A DNA stretch of 7,839 bases, taken from NCBI GenBank assembly GCA_011522945.1, contig WTHY01000057.1, forward strand, positions 3,819 to 11,657, read 5' to 3'. The position numbers and the translations under genes are program-made. The stretch's first letter is position 1. Each line of letters opens with the position of its first letter. Origin of the DNA: Alphaproteobacteria bacterium. Its GTDB lineage: Bacteria > Pseudomonadota > Alphaproteobacteria > Puniceispirillales > Puniceispirillaceae. The notes beneath the pieces are model-generated. The model was not told the origin of the DNA. It worked only from the letters and a program-made list of their open reading frames with translations, and did no database searches. Below, in pieces: positions 1-6,069 of this stretch.

Positions 1-19
1 CTGTTTTTGGCCTAATCTG

Positions 20-45
20 GTCCTGAGCTGACCTTGAGCTAGGAC
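20..45. repeat. Imperfect hairpin in the leader upstream of the DUF1285 gene
   Basis: GTCCT (20-24) and AGCT (26-29) pair with AGCT (37-40) and AGGAC (41-45). This gives nine base pairs with one bulged G at 25 and a seven-base loop. AGGAC is repeated at 51-55, so TGGTCCT (18-24) can pair instead with AGGACCA (51-57). No T tract follows on the plus strand, so a standard intrinsic terminator for a gene left of the window is not supported. The role is unknown. Confidence 0.4.
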
Positions 46-62
46 TTGGCAGGACCAACAGA

Positions 63-83
63 TATTTGGCAAATACCGTATTT
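63..83. repeat. Two overlapping palindromes sharing one arm
   Basis: TATTT-GGC-AAATA (63-75) and AAATAC-C-GTATTT (71-83) are both inverted repeats and share the arm AAATA at 71-75. They lie about 115-135 bases before the DUF1285 start. Overlapping AT-rich palindromes like these could be operator half-sites or short alternative hairpins. Both are short enough to arise by chance, and no regulator can be named. Confidence 0.35.
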
Positions 84-130
84 TCACCATAGCTCTGTCA
101 GTGGTAATCTCACATAATCAACAATCTTGA

Positions 131-159
131 TTGAAACTTTGCGGATGCGCACATAGATC
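131..159 (+). promoter_or_regulatory. Weak sigma-70-like promoter candidate before the DUF1285 gene
   Basis: TTGAAA (131-136) is followed after 17 bases by TAGATC (154-159). The -35 box is close to TTGACA, but the -10 box matches TATAAT at only three positions. The location suits transcription of the DUF1285 / NUDIX pair starting at 197. This is offered as the best candidate in the leader and is not a firm call. Confidence 0.25.
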
Positions 160-196
160 AAGGTTAGGAAAATGAGCGTGTGAAGAGTGATTATGC

Positions 197-673
197 ATGG
201 ATATGAGCCCGCATACATATGACATCCATATTGCAGATGATGGCAGATGGTATCACGAGGGCGGCGAAATCAAACGTATGGGCCTTGTGAAATTATTTGC
301 GTCAGTATTGTCTTACGAAAATGCGCAATATTGGCTGCGTACGCCTGCAGAGGAAGGAGTTATTACAGTGGCTGATGCTCCTTTCATTATTACAAGCTGC
401 GATATTTCAGGATCTGGAGACTCACAACTAGTTATTTGTGAGGATAATTTGCAGCGTCACTGGCATTTGGGCCCAGAGCATCCGTTGGAGATGCGGGCTG
501 GATTGCGCGCTGGAGAGCCTCGGCCTTACATGCATCTGGAGAAGGGTTTAGTAGCGCGGCTCGCCCGTCCAGTATTTTATGCGCTTGCGGATAAAGCTGC
601 GTTTGACGCGGCAGGCAGAGCTGGAATTTGGTCTGGTGGTCATTGGTTCCCACTTGAGCCAAATGAGGATTGA
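197..673 (+). CDS. DUF1285 family protein of unknown function
   Basis: This 158-residue soluble protein has no signal peptide or membrane segment. It follows the DUF1285 pattern as I remember it. The pattern starts with a DGRWYHEGGEI stretch leading into LVKLFASVL (residues 15-38), then YWLRTPAEEGVITVADAPF (45-63) and GPEHPL (92-97). ARPVFYAL (123-130) and a closing GIWSGGHWFPL (143-153) complete it. The length is close to the usual family size of about 160-200. Its biochemical function is not established to my knowledge. The ATG at 197 has AAGAG at 183-187 with a nine-base spacer; the ATG at 203 is an alternative. The stop at 671-673 lies seven bases before the NUDIX start, so the two genes are almost certainly cotranscribed and probably translationally coupled. 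A role linked to cofactor or RNA housekeeping is inference from its neighbours only. Confidence 0.85.
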   Translation: MDMSPHTYDIHIADDGRWYHEGGEIKRMGLVKLFASVLSYENAQYWLRTPAEEGVITVADAPFIITSCDISGSGDSQLVICEDNLQRHWHLGPEHPLEMRAGLRAGEPRPYMHLEKGLVARLARPVFYALADKAAFDAAGRAGIWSGGHWFPLEPNED

Positions 674-680
674 GGCTGCG

Positions 681-1343
681 ATGTCGCAACTACCATTGCC
701 TAAATCCATGCCAGCATTGGAAATCATTACAGGCAGCCTGATAGCAGACATGCCAGATATGCAGATTCCTGAGGGGGTGCCGCAGGAGGCAGCGCGGCCC
801 GCATCAGTTATGATGTTGCTCGTCGGACCAATAGAGGCAGCTGAGCTGGTGTTAACATTGCGCTCAGAGCATCTCAAAAGCCATGCAGGGCAAGTCAGTT
901 TTCCCGGCGGCAAGCCGGATGCTGGAGACGCTAGTTTGTTGCACACAGCCTTGCGAGAATGTGAAGAAGAAATTGGGTGGCCTGCCAAAAATATAGAGGT
1001 TCTTGGATATTTGCCGCAGCATTTGACGGGTACTGGGTATTTAATACAACCTGTTGTGGGATATAGCCCTGAGGCGCCAGACACCTTTCTGGATCAGCTT
1101 CATTTGCAACAGGCTGAGGTCGCGTCAGTGTGGACAGAGCCTGTTTCACCCTATTTAGATGAAATGCGGTATTTGCCACAAAGCCGTGAATGGCAGGGGC
1201 GCACCAGACATTATCACGTTATTGAGAATACAAAGCCTGTCATATGGGGGGCTACAGCAAGTATTATGCTCAGTTTTGCCAGATGTCTTAATGGTGAATA
1301 TGATAAGCACAAAATTAGAAATGACGGCCCTATTTTGTGTTAG
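681..1343 (+). CDS. NUDIX hydrolase, CoA pyrophosphatase (NudL/CoAse type)
   Basis: This 220-residue cytoplasmic protein is a NUDIX hydrolase. The family splits coenzyme A or its oxidised and acylated forms into 3',5'-ADP and phosphopantetheine, using divalent metal. Residues 56-77 match the UPF0035 signature of CoA pyrophosphatases (LTLRSEHLKSHAGQVSFPGG). The catalytic NUDIX helix is R92-E93-C94-E95-E96-E97-I98-G99, with E93, E96 and E97 as likely metal ligands. IWGATASIML (188-197) is the usual C-terminal helix. The reading frame stays open upstream to 579, but the ATG at 681 is preferred. It has GAGG at 672-675 with a five-base spacer and gives only a short N-terminal extension. The ATG at 663 would overlap DUF1285 by 11 bases. 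Substrate assignment is by family; other nucleotides cannot be excluded. Confidence 0.9.
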   Translation: MSQLPLPKSMPALEIITGSLIADMPDMQIPEGVPQEAARPASVMMLLVGPIEAAELVLTLRSEHLKSHAGQVSFPGGKPDAGDASLLHTALRECEEEIGWPAKNIEVLGYLPQHLTGTGYLIQPVVGYSPEAPDTFLDQLHLQQAEVASVWTEPVSPYLDEMRYLPQSREWQGRTRHYHVIENTKPVIWGATASIMLSFARCLNGEYDKHKIRNDGPILC

Positions 1344-1410
1344 AGTTTTTTAGCCTTACCAATTTTGCAAGCTGTATTGAACAGAACTAGATACAAAGGA
1401 CAATTTTCAT

Positions 1411-1680
1411 ATGAAACGATATTTACTTATCGCTGCAGCAGTCGTTCTTGCCTATCTAGTCTATCAGGCTGTGCTTTGGTATGCGCGGCGTCGCCCCAGT
1501 GATGAAGAGGCATCACGCGCGAAAAGCATGGCCCCTATCATAGGCGCGCTGGCGGGTCTGCTCGCGTTGATGGCGGGATTATTTATGCTGGAAACGGGCG
1601 CTGGAACACCTGATGGGCAGTATAAACCAGCACAATTGATTGATGGCAAAATTCAGCCTGGTAATTTCGATAATAACTAA
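1411..1680 (+). CDS. Small membrane protein, DUF6111-like
   Basis: This 89-residue protein has two hydrophobic segments, about residues 4-24 and 41-60. They are separated by a charged stretch RRRPSDEEASRAK (26-38) that is probably cytosolic. A polar tail, YKPAQLIDGKIQPGNF (71-86), ends the protein. Two helices around a basic loop plus a tail of the form Y-x-P-x-x-x-x-G-x-I-x-P-G is what I recall of the DUF6111 family, which occurs beside CCA-adding enzyme genes in alphaproteobacteria. No enzymatic residues are evident and the function is unknown. The start has AAAGGA at 1395-1400 with a ten-base spacer. The gene is 67 bases after the NUDIX stop and 199 before cca, so it probably belongs to the same transcript. 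A role at the membrane is inference. Confidence 0.8.
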   Translation: MKRYLLIAAAVVLAYLVYQAVLWYARRRPSDEEASRAKSMAPIIGALAGLLALMAGLFMLETGAGTPDGQYKPAQLIDGKIQPGNFDNN

Positions 1681-1698
1681 TTTTACCGTAAAACATGT

Positions 1699-1752
1699 CC
1701 CCAGAGTGGCATTTTGGCCTCGCAAGCGGGTAATCCCAGCCCTCTGGGGCTG
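1699..1752 (+). promoter_or_regulatory. GC-rich structured element with competing stems before cca
   Basis: CCCCAGAG (1699-1706) is the exact inverse of CTCTGGGG (1742-1749), an eight-pair stem enclosing 35 bases. The right arm also lies within a second perfect hairpin, CAGCCC-TCTG-GGGCTG (1737-1752), so the two stems exclude each other. Smaller pairings fill the loop: CGC-AA-GCG (1721-1728) and GGG-TAAT-CCC (1728-1737). The bases after 1752 are only mildly T-rich, so this is a poor intrinsic terminator. It could be a leaky terminator, an attenuator-like switch or an mRNA processing site between the small membrane gene and cca. I do not recognise a known riboswitch class. Confidence 0.45.
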
Positions 1753-1879
1753 CTAATATGTTTGATTTTAGAGGCTTGCTCTATTGATTTTGCTTATCCA
1801 AAAGTCGAAGATCAAGAGGCAATCCACTGAATGGCTAATTGATGAGGGCAGGTTATAGATAGCTTGCATCGCAGATTAC

Positions 1880-3079
1880 ATGGCACAGCGCATACAAAAA
1901 CCAGCTTTTCTTGCTTGGCCAATCTGCCAGGAGATACTCTCCAATGCTGCCACACTTGGGAGTGAAGCTCGCTTTGTAGGCGGTGCTGTGCGCAATCACC
2001 TGCTCGGCAAGCCTGTTGATGATGTTGATATGGCTGTGACGGCACCGATTACCCTTATAGCGGACAAGTTAAAACAGGCTGGTCTAGCTGTCTATGAGAC
2101 AGGTATCGACCATGGCACTATAACTGTGCGCTATAAACAGCATATTGTAGAGCTTACCCAAACACGCATTGATACAAAAACAGATGGTCGTCATGCCGTT
2201 GTTAGGCCTGTAGATGACTGGCTAGAAGACGCAAAGCGGCGCGATTTTACGATAAATGCATTTTACATGAATGGTGATGGCGTTCTGTTCGACCCACTTG
2301 ACGCCATGGTTGATCTGGAAACTGGCATATTGCGTTTCATTGGCAACCCAGACAGGCGAATACAAGAAGATTATTTACGTATTATGCGTGGCTTTCGCCT
2401 TGTGGCTGAGTATCCGGAATTGCGTCTCTCAGAAGCTGGAATTGCGGCTATCAAACGTCATTTGAATGGCCTTGATAGGTTATCTGGTGAGCGTGTTACA
2501 ACCGAATGGGTGCGCCTAGTTTCAGCGCATGGCTGGAGACATGCATTACATCTGGCAGAGACAGCTGGTCTGACTCAGAAATTATTAGGGGCAACAACAA
2601 AGATAAAATTGACGGCCTCCTATGGTGAGTCGCTAACAGCTTTGGGACGGTTTGCTTGGCAGTTAGGCCCAGGGGCGAGGATACCAGCCTGGGTTCGGCT
2701 CAGCCGGGCAGACACAGAGTTGCTCGATTTATATCTAGATAAGTTGGATTCAGATGTTGTTGAGGCTCTGCTGGCGGATAAGCACTGGCAACAGGCTGCC
2801 TATCAGTTAGGGGCTGAGGCCTATCAAAGACTCCTATTATTTTTGCTCTGGGAGGCAGAAACGGCAGATACTGACAGACTAAACCAGCTTGCGACATATC
2901 AGCCTCCCACTTTCCCTTTGCGCGGTGCTGATCTAATAACTATAGGCGTAGCGCCGGGAGTGGGTCTGGGCCAGATACTCCTCAGCTTAGAAGATAGATG
3001 GGTGAAATCAGATTTTCAGTTTAGTAAAGACGAGCTTATTGCCCATGCGAGATCCATCAGGGACGAGCAGCCTAGATAA
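1880..3079 (+). CDS. cca: CCA tRNA nucleotidyltransferase (class II)
   Basis: This 399-residue protein, the usual size in alphaproteobacteria, is a class II CCA-adding enzyme or poly(A)-polymerase-type nucleotidyltransferase. It builds or repairs the 3'-CCA end of tRNA from CTP and ATP. The N-terminal head has RFVGGAVRN (31-39) and the metal-binding DVD (D48 and D50). RRDFTINA (120-127) and the nucleotide-selecting EDYLRIMRGFR (163-173) follow. The C-terminal part is helical, ending with the family-like FPLRGADLITIGVAPG stretch about 50 residues from the end. The ATG at 1880 is the only plausible start, because an in-frame TAG lies at 1856-1858. It has no evident Shine-Dalgarno sequence, so initiation may be weak or SD-independent. 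Poly(A) polymerase activity is possible but less likely given these neighbours and length. Confidence 0.93.
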   Translation: MAQRIQKPAFLAWPICQEILSNAATLGSEARFVGGAVRNHLLGKPVDDVDMAVTAPITLIADKLKQAGLAVYETGIDHGTITVRYKQHIVELTQTRIDTKTDGRHAVVRPVDDWLEDAKRRDFTINAFYMNGDGVLFDPLDAMVDLETGILRFIGNPDRRIQEDYLRIMRGFRLVAEYPELRLSEAGIAAIKRHLNGLDRLSGERVTTEWVRLVSAHGWRHALHLAETAGLTQKLLGATTKIKLTASYGESLTALGRFAWQLGPGARIPAWVRLSRADTELLDLYLDKLDSDVVEALLADKHWQQAAYQLGAEAYQRLLLFLLWEAETADTDRLNQLATYQPPTFPLRGADLITIGVAPGVGLGQILLSLEDRWVKSDFQFSKDELIAHARSIRDEQPR

Positions 3080-3119
3080 CATCACACGCAATAGCTGCAT
3101 CTAATTTATAGGTAAAGAG

Positions 3120-3977
3120 ATGAGTAAGACAGATATCGAATCACGGAAAACACAAGCTGCAAGCTGGTTTCGCAGTCTGCGTGATGATATCTGTTCCCAA
3201 TTCGAAACAATCGAAGATGAGGCAGCTAATACACAATTATCAGACAGGCAAGCTGGCAGATTTGTTCGTAAAAGCTGGAACAGAGCGGACGGCGGTGGCG
3301 GTGAAATGAGCCTGATGCATGGGCGTGTTTTTGAGAAGGTGGGCGTCAATATATCTGTTGTCCATGGGCAGTTTTCTGAAGATTTCAGTAAAACTATACC
3401 TGGAACAGAGACCTCTAATGCATTCTGGGCTGCCGGTATTTCACTTGTTGCCCATCCGCAAAATCCATTTGTGCCTGCTGCCCATATGAATACACGTTTC
3501 ATTGCCACTGAGAAAAGCTGGTTTGGTGGCGGCGGTGATCTGACCCCATTAATGCCAGCAGACGCGGCAGCAGAGCAGTTTCACGGTGATTTGAAATCTG
3601 CCTGTGATTCGCATGATGAGAGCTATTATCCAAAATATAAAAAATGGTGTGATGAGTATTTTCACTTAAAGCATAGAGATGAGCCGCGTGGCGCTGGCGG
3701 TATATTTTATGATTATCTAGATAGTGGTGATTGGGCTGCTGATTTCGCATTTACAAAAGATGTTGGCACGAGCTTTCGCGACAGCTACTGCACTATCGTG
3801 CGCAGTTTGATGGATAAAAGCTGGGGTGAGTCAGACCGTCATCACCAACTCGTGCGCAGAGGGCGCTATGTTGAGTTCAATTTGCTTTACGATCGTGGTA
3901 CTTTATTCGGCTTAAAAACCGGTGGTAATATCGAGGCTATCTTGATGAGCATGCCGCCAGAGGTGCGCTGGCCATAG
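3120..3977 (+). CDS. hemF: Aerobic coproporphyrinogen III oxidase
   Basis: This 285-residue cytoplasmic enzyme oxidatively decarboxylates coproporphyrinogen III to protoporphyrinogen IX using O2, a late step in heme synthesis. Visible signatures are GGGGEMSLMHGRVFEKVG (58-75), HMNTRF (122-127) and WFGGGGDLTP (134-143). They continue with KHRDEPRGAGGIFYDYL (184-200) and the very conserved GRYVEFNLLYDRGTLFGLKT (248-267). It stops at MPPEVRWP, roughly 15-20 residues before the end of the E. coli enzyme. I recall the same short ending in other alphaproteobacterial HemF proteins, and no reading frame downstream continues the family sequence, so I treat it as intact. The start has GGTAAAGAG directly upstream. 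The 40-base gap after cca suggests cotranscription. The position just before petABC makes sense because cytochromes b and c1 require heme. Confidence 0.96.
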   Translation: MSKTDIESRKTQAASWFRSLRDDICSQFETIEDEAANTQLSDRQAGRFVRKSWNRADGGGGEMSLMHGRVFEKVGVNISVVHGQFSEDFSKTIPGTETSNAFWAAGISLVAHPQNPFVPAAHMNTRFIATEKSWFGGGGDLTPLMPADAAAEQFHGDLKSACDSHDESYYPKYKKWCDEYFHLKHRDEPRGAGGIFYDYLDSGDWAADFAFTKDVGTSFRDSYCTIVRSLMDKSWGESDRHHQLVRRGRYVEFNLLYDRGTLFGLKTGGNIEAILMSMPPEVRWP

Positions 3978-4038
3978 GTCAAATCATTGGCTGAATGGCT
4001 CTGGTCTGTTGCAGCCGCGACAAAATGTTCCAGCTACT

Positions 4039-4058
4039 AAAAAAAACCAATTTTTTTT
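4039..4058. repeat. A-tract/T-tract inverted repeat downstream of hemF
   Basis: Eight A residues (4039-4046), the loop CCAA, then eight T residues (4051-4058) form a perfect A:T inverted repeat 61 bases after the hemF stop. Without any G:C pairs it is a weak terminator at best. Phased A and T tracts directly before a -10 motif also resemble an UP element or intrinsically bent promoter DNA. Both roles are possible, and I favour the promoter role because of the motif that follows. Confidence 0.5.
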
Positions 4059-4066
4059 GCTATTAT
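4058..4066 (+). promoter_or_regulatory. Extended -10 promoter candidate for petABC
   Basis: TG (4058-4059), one base, then TATTAT (4061-4066) matches the extended -10 form TGnTATAAT with five of six hexamer positions. No good -35 box lies 16-18 bases upstream, where the A tract sits instead, as is common for extended -10 promoters. Transcription would begin near 4073, giving petA a leader of about 155 bases. This would let petABC be expressed independently of the hemF transcript. Confidence 0.45.
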
Positions 4067-4072
4067 CTGCGC

Positions 4073-4090
4073 CAAAATGGGCAAAATGGG
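4073..4090 (+). repeat. Tandem 9-bp direct repeat at the predicted petA transcription start
   Basis: CAAAATGGG occurs twice without a gap, at 4073-4081 and 4082-4090, followed by the partly similar TGGGAAAATC. It begins just after the extended -10 motif, where a repressor or activator would affect initiation. The copies are exact; the regulatory role is inferred from position only. Confidence 0.45.
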
Positions 4091-4128
4091 TGGGAAAATC
4101 TGTTTAGCTCTGTTAACACTCTGACCTA

Positions 4129-4142
4129 CCTCCATATGGAGG
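4129..4142. promoter_or_regulatory. 14-bp perfect palindrome in the petA leader
   Basis: CCTCCATATGGAGG is a perfect palindrome 86 bases before the petA start codon and about 60 bases after the extended -10 candidate. Its symmetry and GC-rich ends would suit a dimeric transcription factor. As RNA its loop would be too tight for all pairs to form. No regulator can be named from the sequence. Confidence 0.35.
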
Positions 4143-4168
4143 GCGTTCGGCTGGGGGGCTGCTGACGC
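4143..4168 (+). promoter_or_regulatory. Stem-loop in the petA 5' leader
   Basis: GCGTTCGGC (4144-4152) can pair with GCTGACGC (4161-4168), with one bulge and two G:U pairs, around a G-rich loop. It directly follows the 14-bp palindrome. It could affect stability or translation of the petABC mRNA. It is short and may be incidental. Confidence 0.25.
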
Positions 4169-4228
4169 ATTTTGCATCACAACCCAGACGACACGACTTA
4201 AAAGTGGGTACGCATTCGCGAGGGGAAG

Positions 4229-4789
4229 ATGGCGACTAAGTCAAAAGAAGTACAGGCTGATGCATCACAGCCAGAAAATAAGTCACGCCGCGATTTTATC
4301 GTAGTGGCGACTTATGCAATGGCTGGCATGGGTGCAGCAACTGCTGCATGGCCACTCATCAATCAAATGAACCCAGCTGCCGACACATTGGCGTTGGCAA
4401 ATATTGAGATTGATGTCTCAAAAATCGAAGTTGGACAATCTATCACGGTGAAATGGCGTGGTAAGCCGGTCTTTATCCGGCACCGCACCGAAGCTGAGAT
4501 TGCAGAGGCAGAAGCCGTAGAAGCTGAGGCTCTGCGCCATCCAGAAACAGACACAGATCGTGTCGAGAATCCAGAATATCTGGTAGTTCTCGGTATTTGT
4601 ACGCATCTGGGCTGTGTGCCTCTTGGCCAGAAGGTTGGCGAAGTTCGTGGTGAATATGATGGCTGGTTCTGCCCATGCCATGGCTCTCACTATGATAGCT
4701 CAGGACGTATCCGCAAAGGGCCGGCACCCCTAAACCTAGAGGTACCGCCATATGCGTTTACCTCTGATAATATTATTCGTATTGGCTAG
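4229..4789 (+). CDS. petA: Ubiquinol-cytochrome c reductase, Rieske iron-sulfur subunit
   Basis: This 186-residue Rieske protein of the bc1 complex carries electrons from ubiquinol at the Qo site to cytochrome c1. The N terminus has a TAT-type signal anchor: SRRDF (19-23) followed by one hydrophobic helix (about 24-46) that stays as the membrane anchor. The [2Fe-2S] cluster boxes are CTHLGC (124-129) and CPCHGS (148-153). C124, H126, C148 and H151 are the expected ligands, and C129-C150 the stabilising disulfide. The acidic alanine/glutamate-rich stretch near 88-103 lies where I recall alphaproteobacterial Rieske proteins having a similar insertion. GAGG at 4220-4223 with a five-base spacer supports the ATG at 4229. 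It is first in the petABC operon, 23 bases before petB. Confidence 0.97.
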   Translation: MATKSKEVQADASQPENKSRRDFIVVATYAMAGMGAATAAWPLINQMNPAADTLALANIEIDVSKIEVGQSITVKWRGKPVFIRHRTEAEIAEAEAVEAEALRHPETDTDRVENPEYLVVLGICTHLGCVPLGQKVGEVRGEYDGWFCPCHGSHYDSSGRIRKGPAPLNLEVPPYAFTSDNIIRIG

Positions 4790-4812
4790 CCGGCGCGAAG
4801 GAGTATCTTAAG

Positions 4813-6069
4813 ATGTCTGCGACAAAATTTTCAAATCCTGTAGTTAGCTGGATTGATCACCGGCTTCCAATCTTCAGCGCTGCTGAACATTTCGCCAGTG
4901 ATTATCCAACACCGAAAAACCTGAATTATTTCTGGAATTTTGGTTCTTTGGCGGGCTTTACGCTTGTTGTTATGATTGTGACAGGTATCACGCTAGCAAT
5001 GAGCTACACACCGCATGTTGATTATGCGTTTGGCTCTGTTGAGCGTATCATGCGTGATGTGAACCATGGATGGTTGATTCGCTATATTCACATGAATGGC
5101 GCCAGCTTCTTCTTCATTGTTGTGTATATCCATATGTTGCGGGGCCTGTATTACGGCTCATACAAGGCACCACGTGAATTGCTCTGGATCATTGGTGTTA
5201 CCATCTTCTTGTTGATGATGGCGACAGCCTTCATGGGGTATGTATTACCATGGGGTCAGATGAGCTTCTGGGGTGCGACAGTTATTACAAATCTGTTCTC
5301 AGCGCTGCCATATGTTGGTGATGCCATCACGACATTGCTATGGGGTGGTTTCGCTGTTGATAACCCGACATTGAACCGTTTCTTTGCGCTACATTACCTG
5401 ATGCCATTTGTAATCGTTGGCGTAGTTATGCTGCATATTGTGGCGCTACACCGCTTTGGGTCAAATAACCCGCTCGGTATTGACGCGCGTGGCCCGCAAG
5501 ACACAATTCCGTTCCATCCTTATTACACAATTAAGGATTTGTTCGGTTTGTCTGTGTTCTTGTGCATTTTTGCGGCAGCGGTATTCTTCTTCCCGAACTT
5601 CATGGGTCACCCAGATAACTACATTCCAGCGAACCCACTTCAAACACCAGCGCATATTGTGCCTGAATGGTATTTCTTACCTTTCTACGCTATCTTGCGG
5701 GCTGTTCCTGACAAGCTTGGTGGTGTGATCGCGATGTTTGGTGCGATTGCTGTTCTGTTCGTGTTGCCGTGGCTTGACCGGTCGCCGGTGCGTTCAGCGA
5801 AATTCCGCCCAATTTTCAAAATCTTCTTCTGGGTATTTGTAGCTGACTGCCTACTTCTAGGGTATCTCGGCGCGAAGCCTGCAGAAGGTATTTGGGTAAC
5901 ATTGTCACGTGTAGGTTCCATCTGGTATTTCGCACATTTCCTCATCATCTTACCATTGCTGAGCGTGATCGAGACACCAAGACCGTTACCACAATCATTA
6001 TCTCAGTCTGTTCTGGGTGGTTCTGGCGCTATGGCTGGCGCTGCGGCCGCACCAAAGGAGAAAGCATAA
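4813..6069 (+). CDS. petB: Ubiquinol-cytochrome c reductase, cytochrome b subunit
   Basis: This 418-residue polytopic membrane protein is the core of the bc1 complex, carrying hemes bL and bH and the Qo and Qi quinone sites. Heme ligands are H93 and H107 in one helix and H194 and H208 in another, with the standard 14-residue spacing in each pair. GYVLPWGQMSFWGATVITN (142-160) and PEWY (284-287) mark the Qo site. The full-length single-chain form carries both the N-terminal and C-terminal cytochrome b domains. The tail after about 395 is a low-complexity Gly/Ala stretch, with no sign of a fusion to c1. AAGGAG at 4798-4803 with a nine-base spacer supports the start. Its TAA shares one base with the petC ATG, and the last codons carry the petC ribosome binding site. 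Confidence 0.98.
   Translation: MSATKFSNPVVSWIDHRLPIFSAAEHFASDYPTPKNLNYFWNFGSLAGFTLVVMIVTGITLAMSYTPHVDYAFGSVERIMRDVNHGWLIRYIHMNGASFFFIVVYIHMLRGLYYGSYKAPRELLWIIGVTIFLLMMATAFMGYVLPWGQMSFWGATVITNLFSALPYVGDAITTLLWGGFAVDNPTLNRFFALHYLMPFVIVGVVMLHIVALHRFGSNNPLGIDARGPQDTIPFHPYYTIKDLFGLSVFLCIFAAAVFFFPNFMGHPDNYIPANPLQTPAHIVPEWYFLPFYAILRAVPDKLGGVIAMFGAIAVLFVLPWLDRSPVRSAKFRPIFKIFFWVFVADCLLLGYLGAKPAEGIWVTLSRVGSIWYFAHFLIILPLLSVIETPRPLPQSLSQSVLGGSGAMAGAAAAPKEKA

Noticed and set aside
579..680. Upstream extension of the NUDIX reading frame to 579, or a start at 663
   Set aside because: It would overlap DUF1285 by up to 95 bases and add residues without family character. The ATG at 681 has GAGG at a good distance.
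548..1084. Long minus-strand frame of 178 codons across DUF1285 and the NUDIX gene
   Set aside because: It lies antisense to two well-supported genes, shows no recognisable domain, and is explained by their codon structure.
5892..6068. Upstream extension of cytochrome c1 inside petB
   Set aside because: The added residues are a shifted reading of petB. The start at 6069 begins a signal peptide and has its own ribosome binding site.
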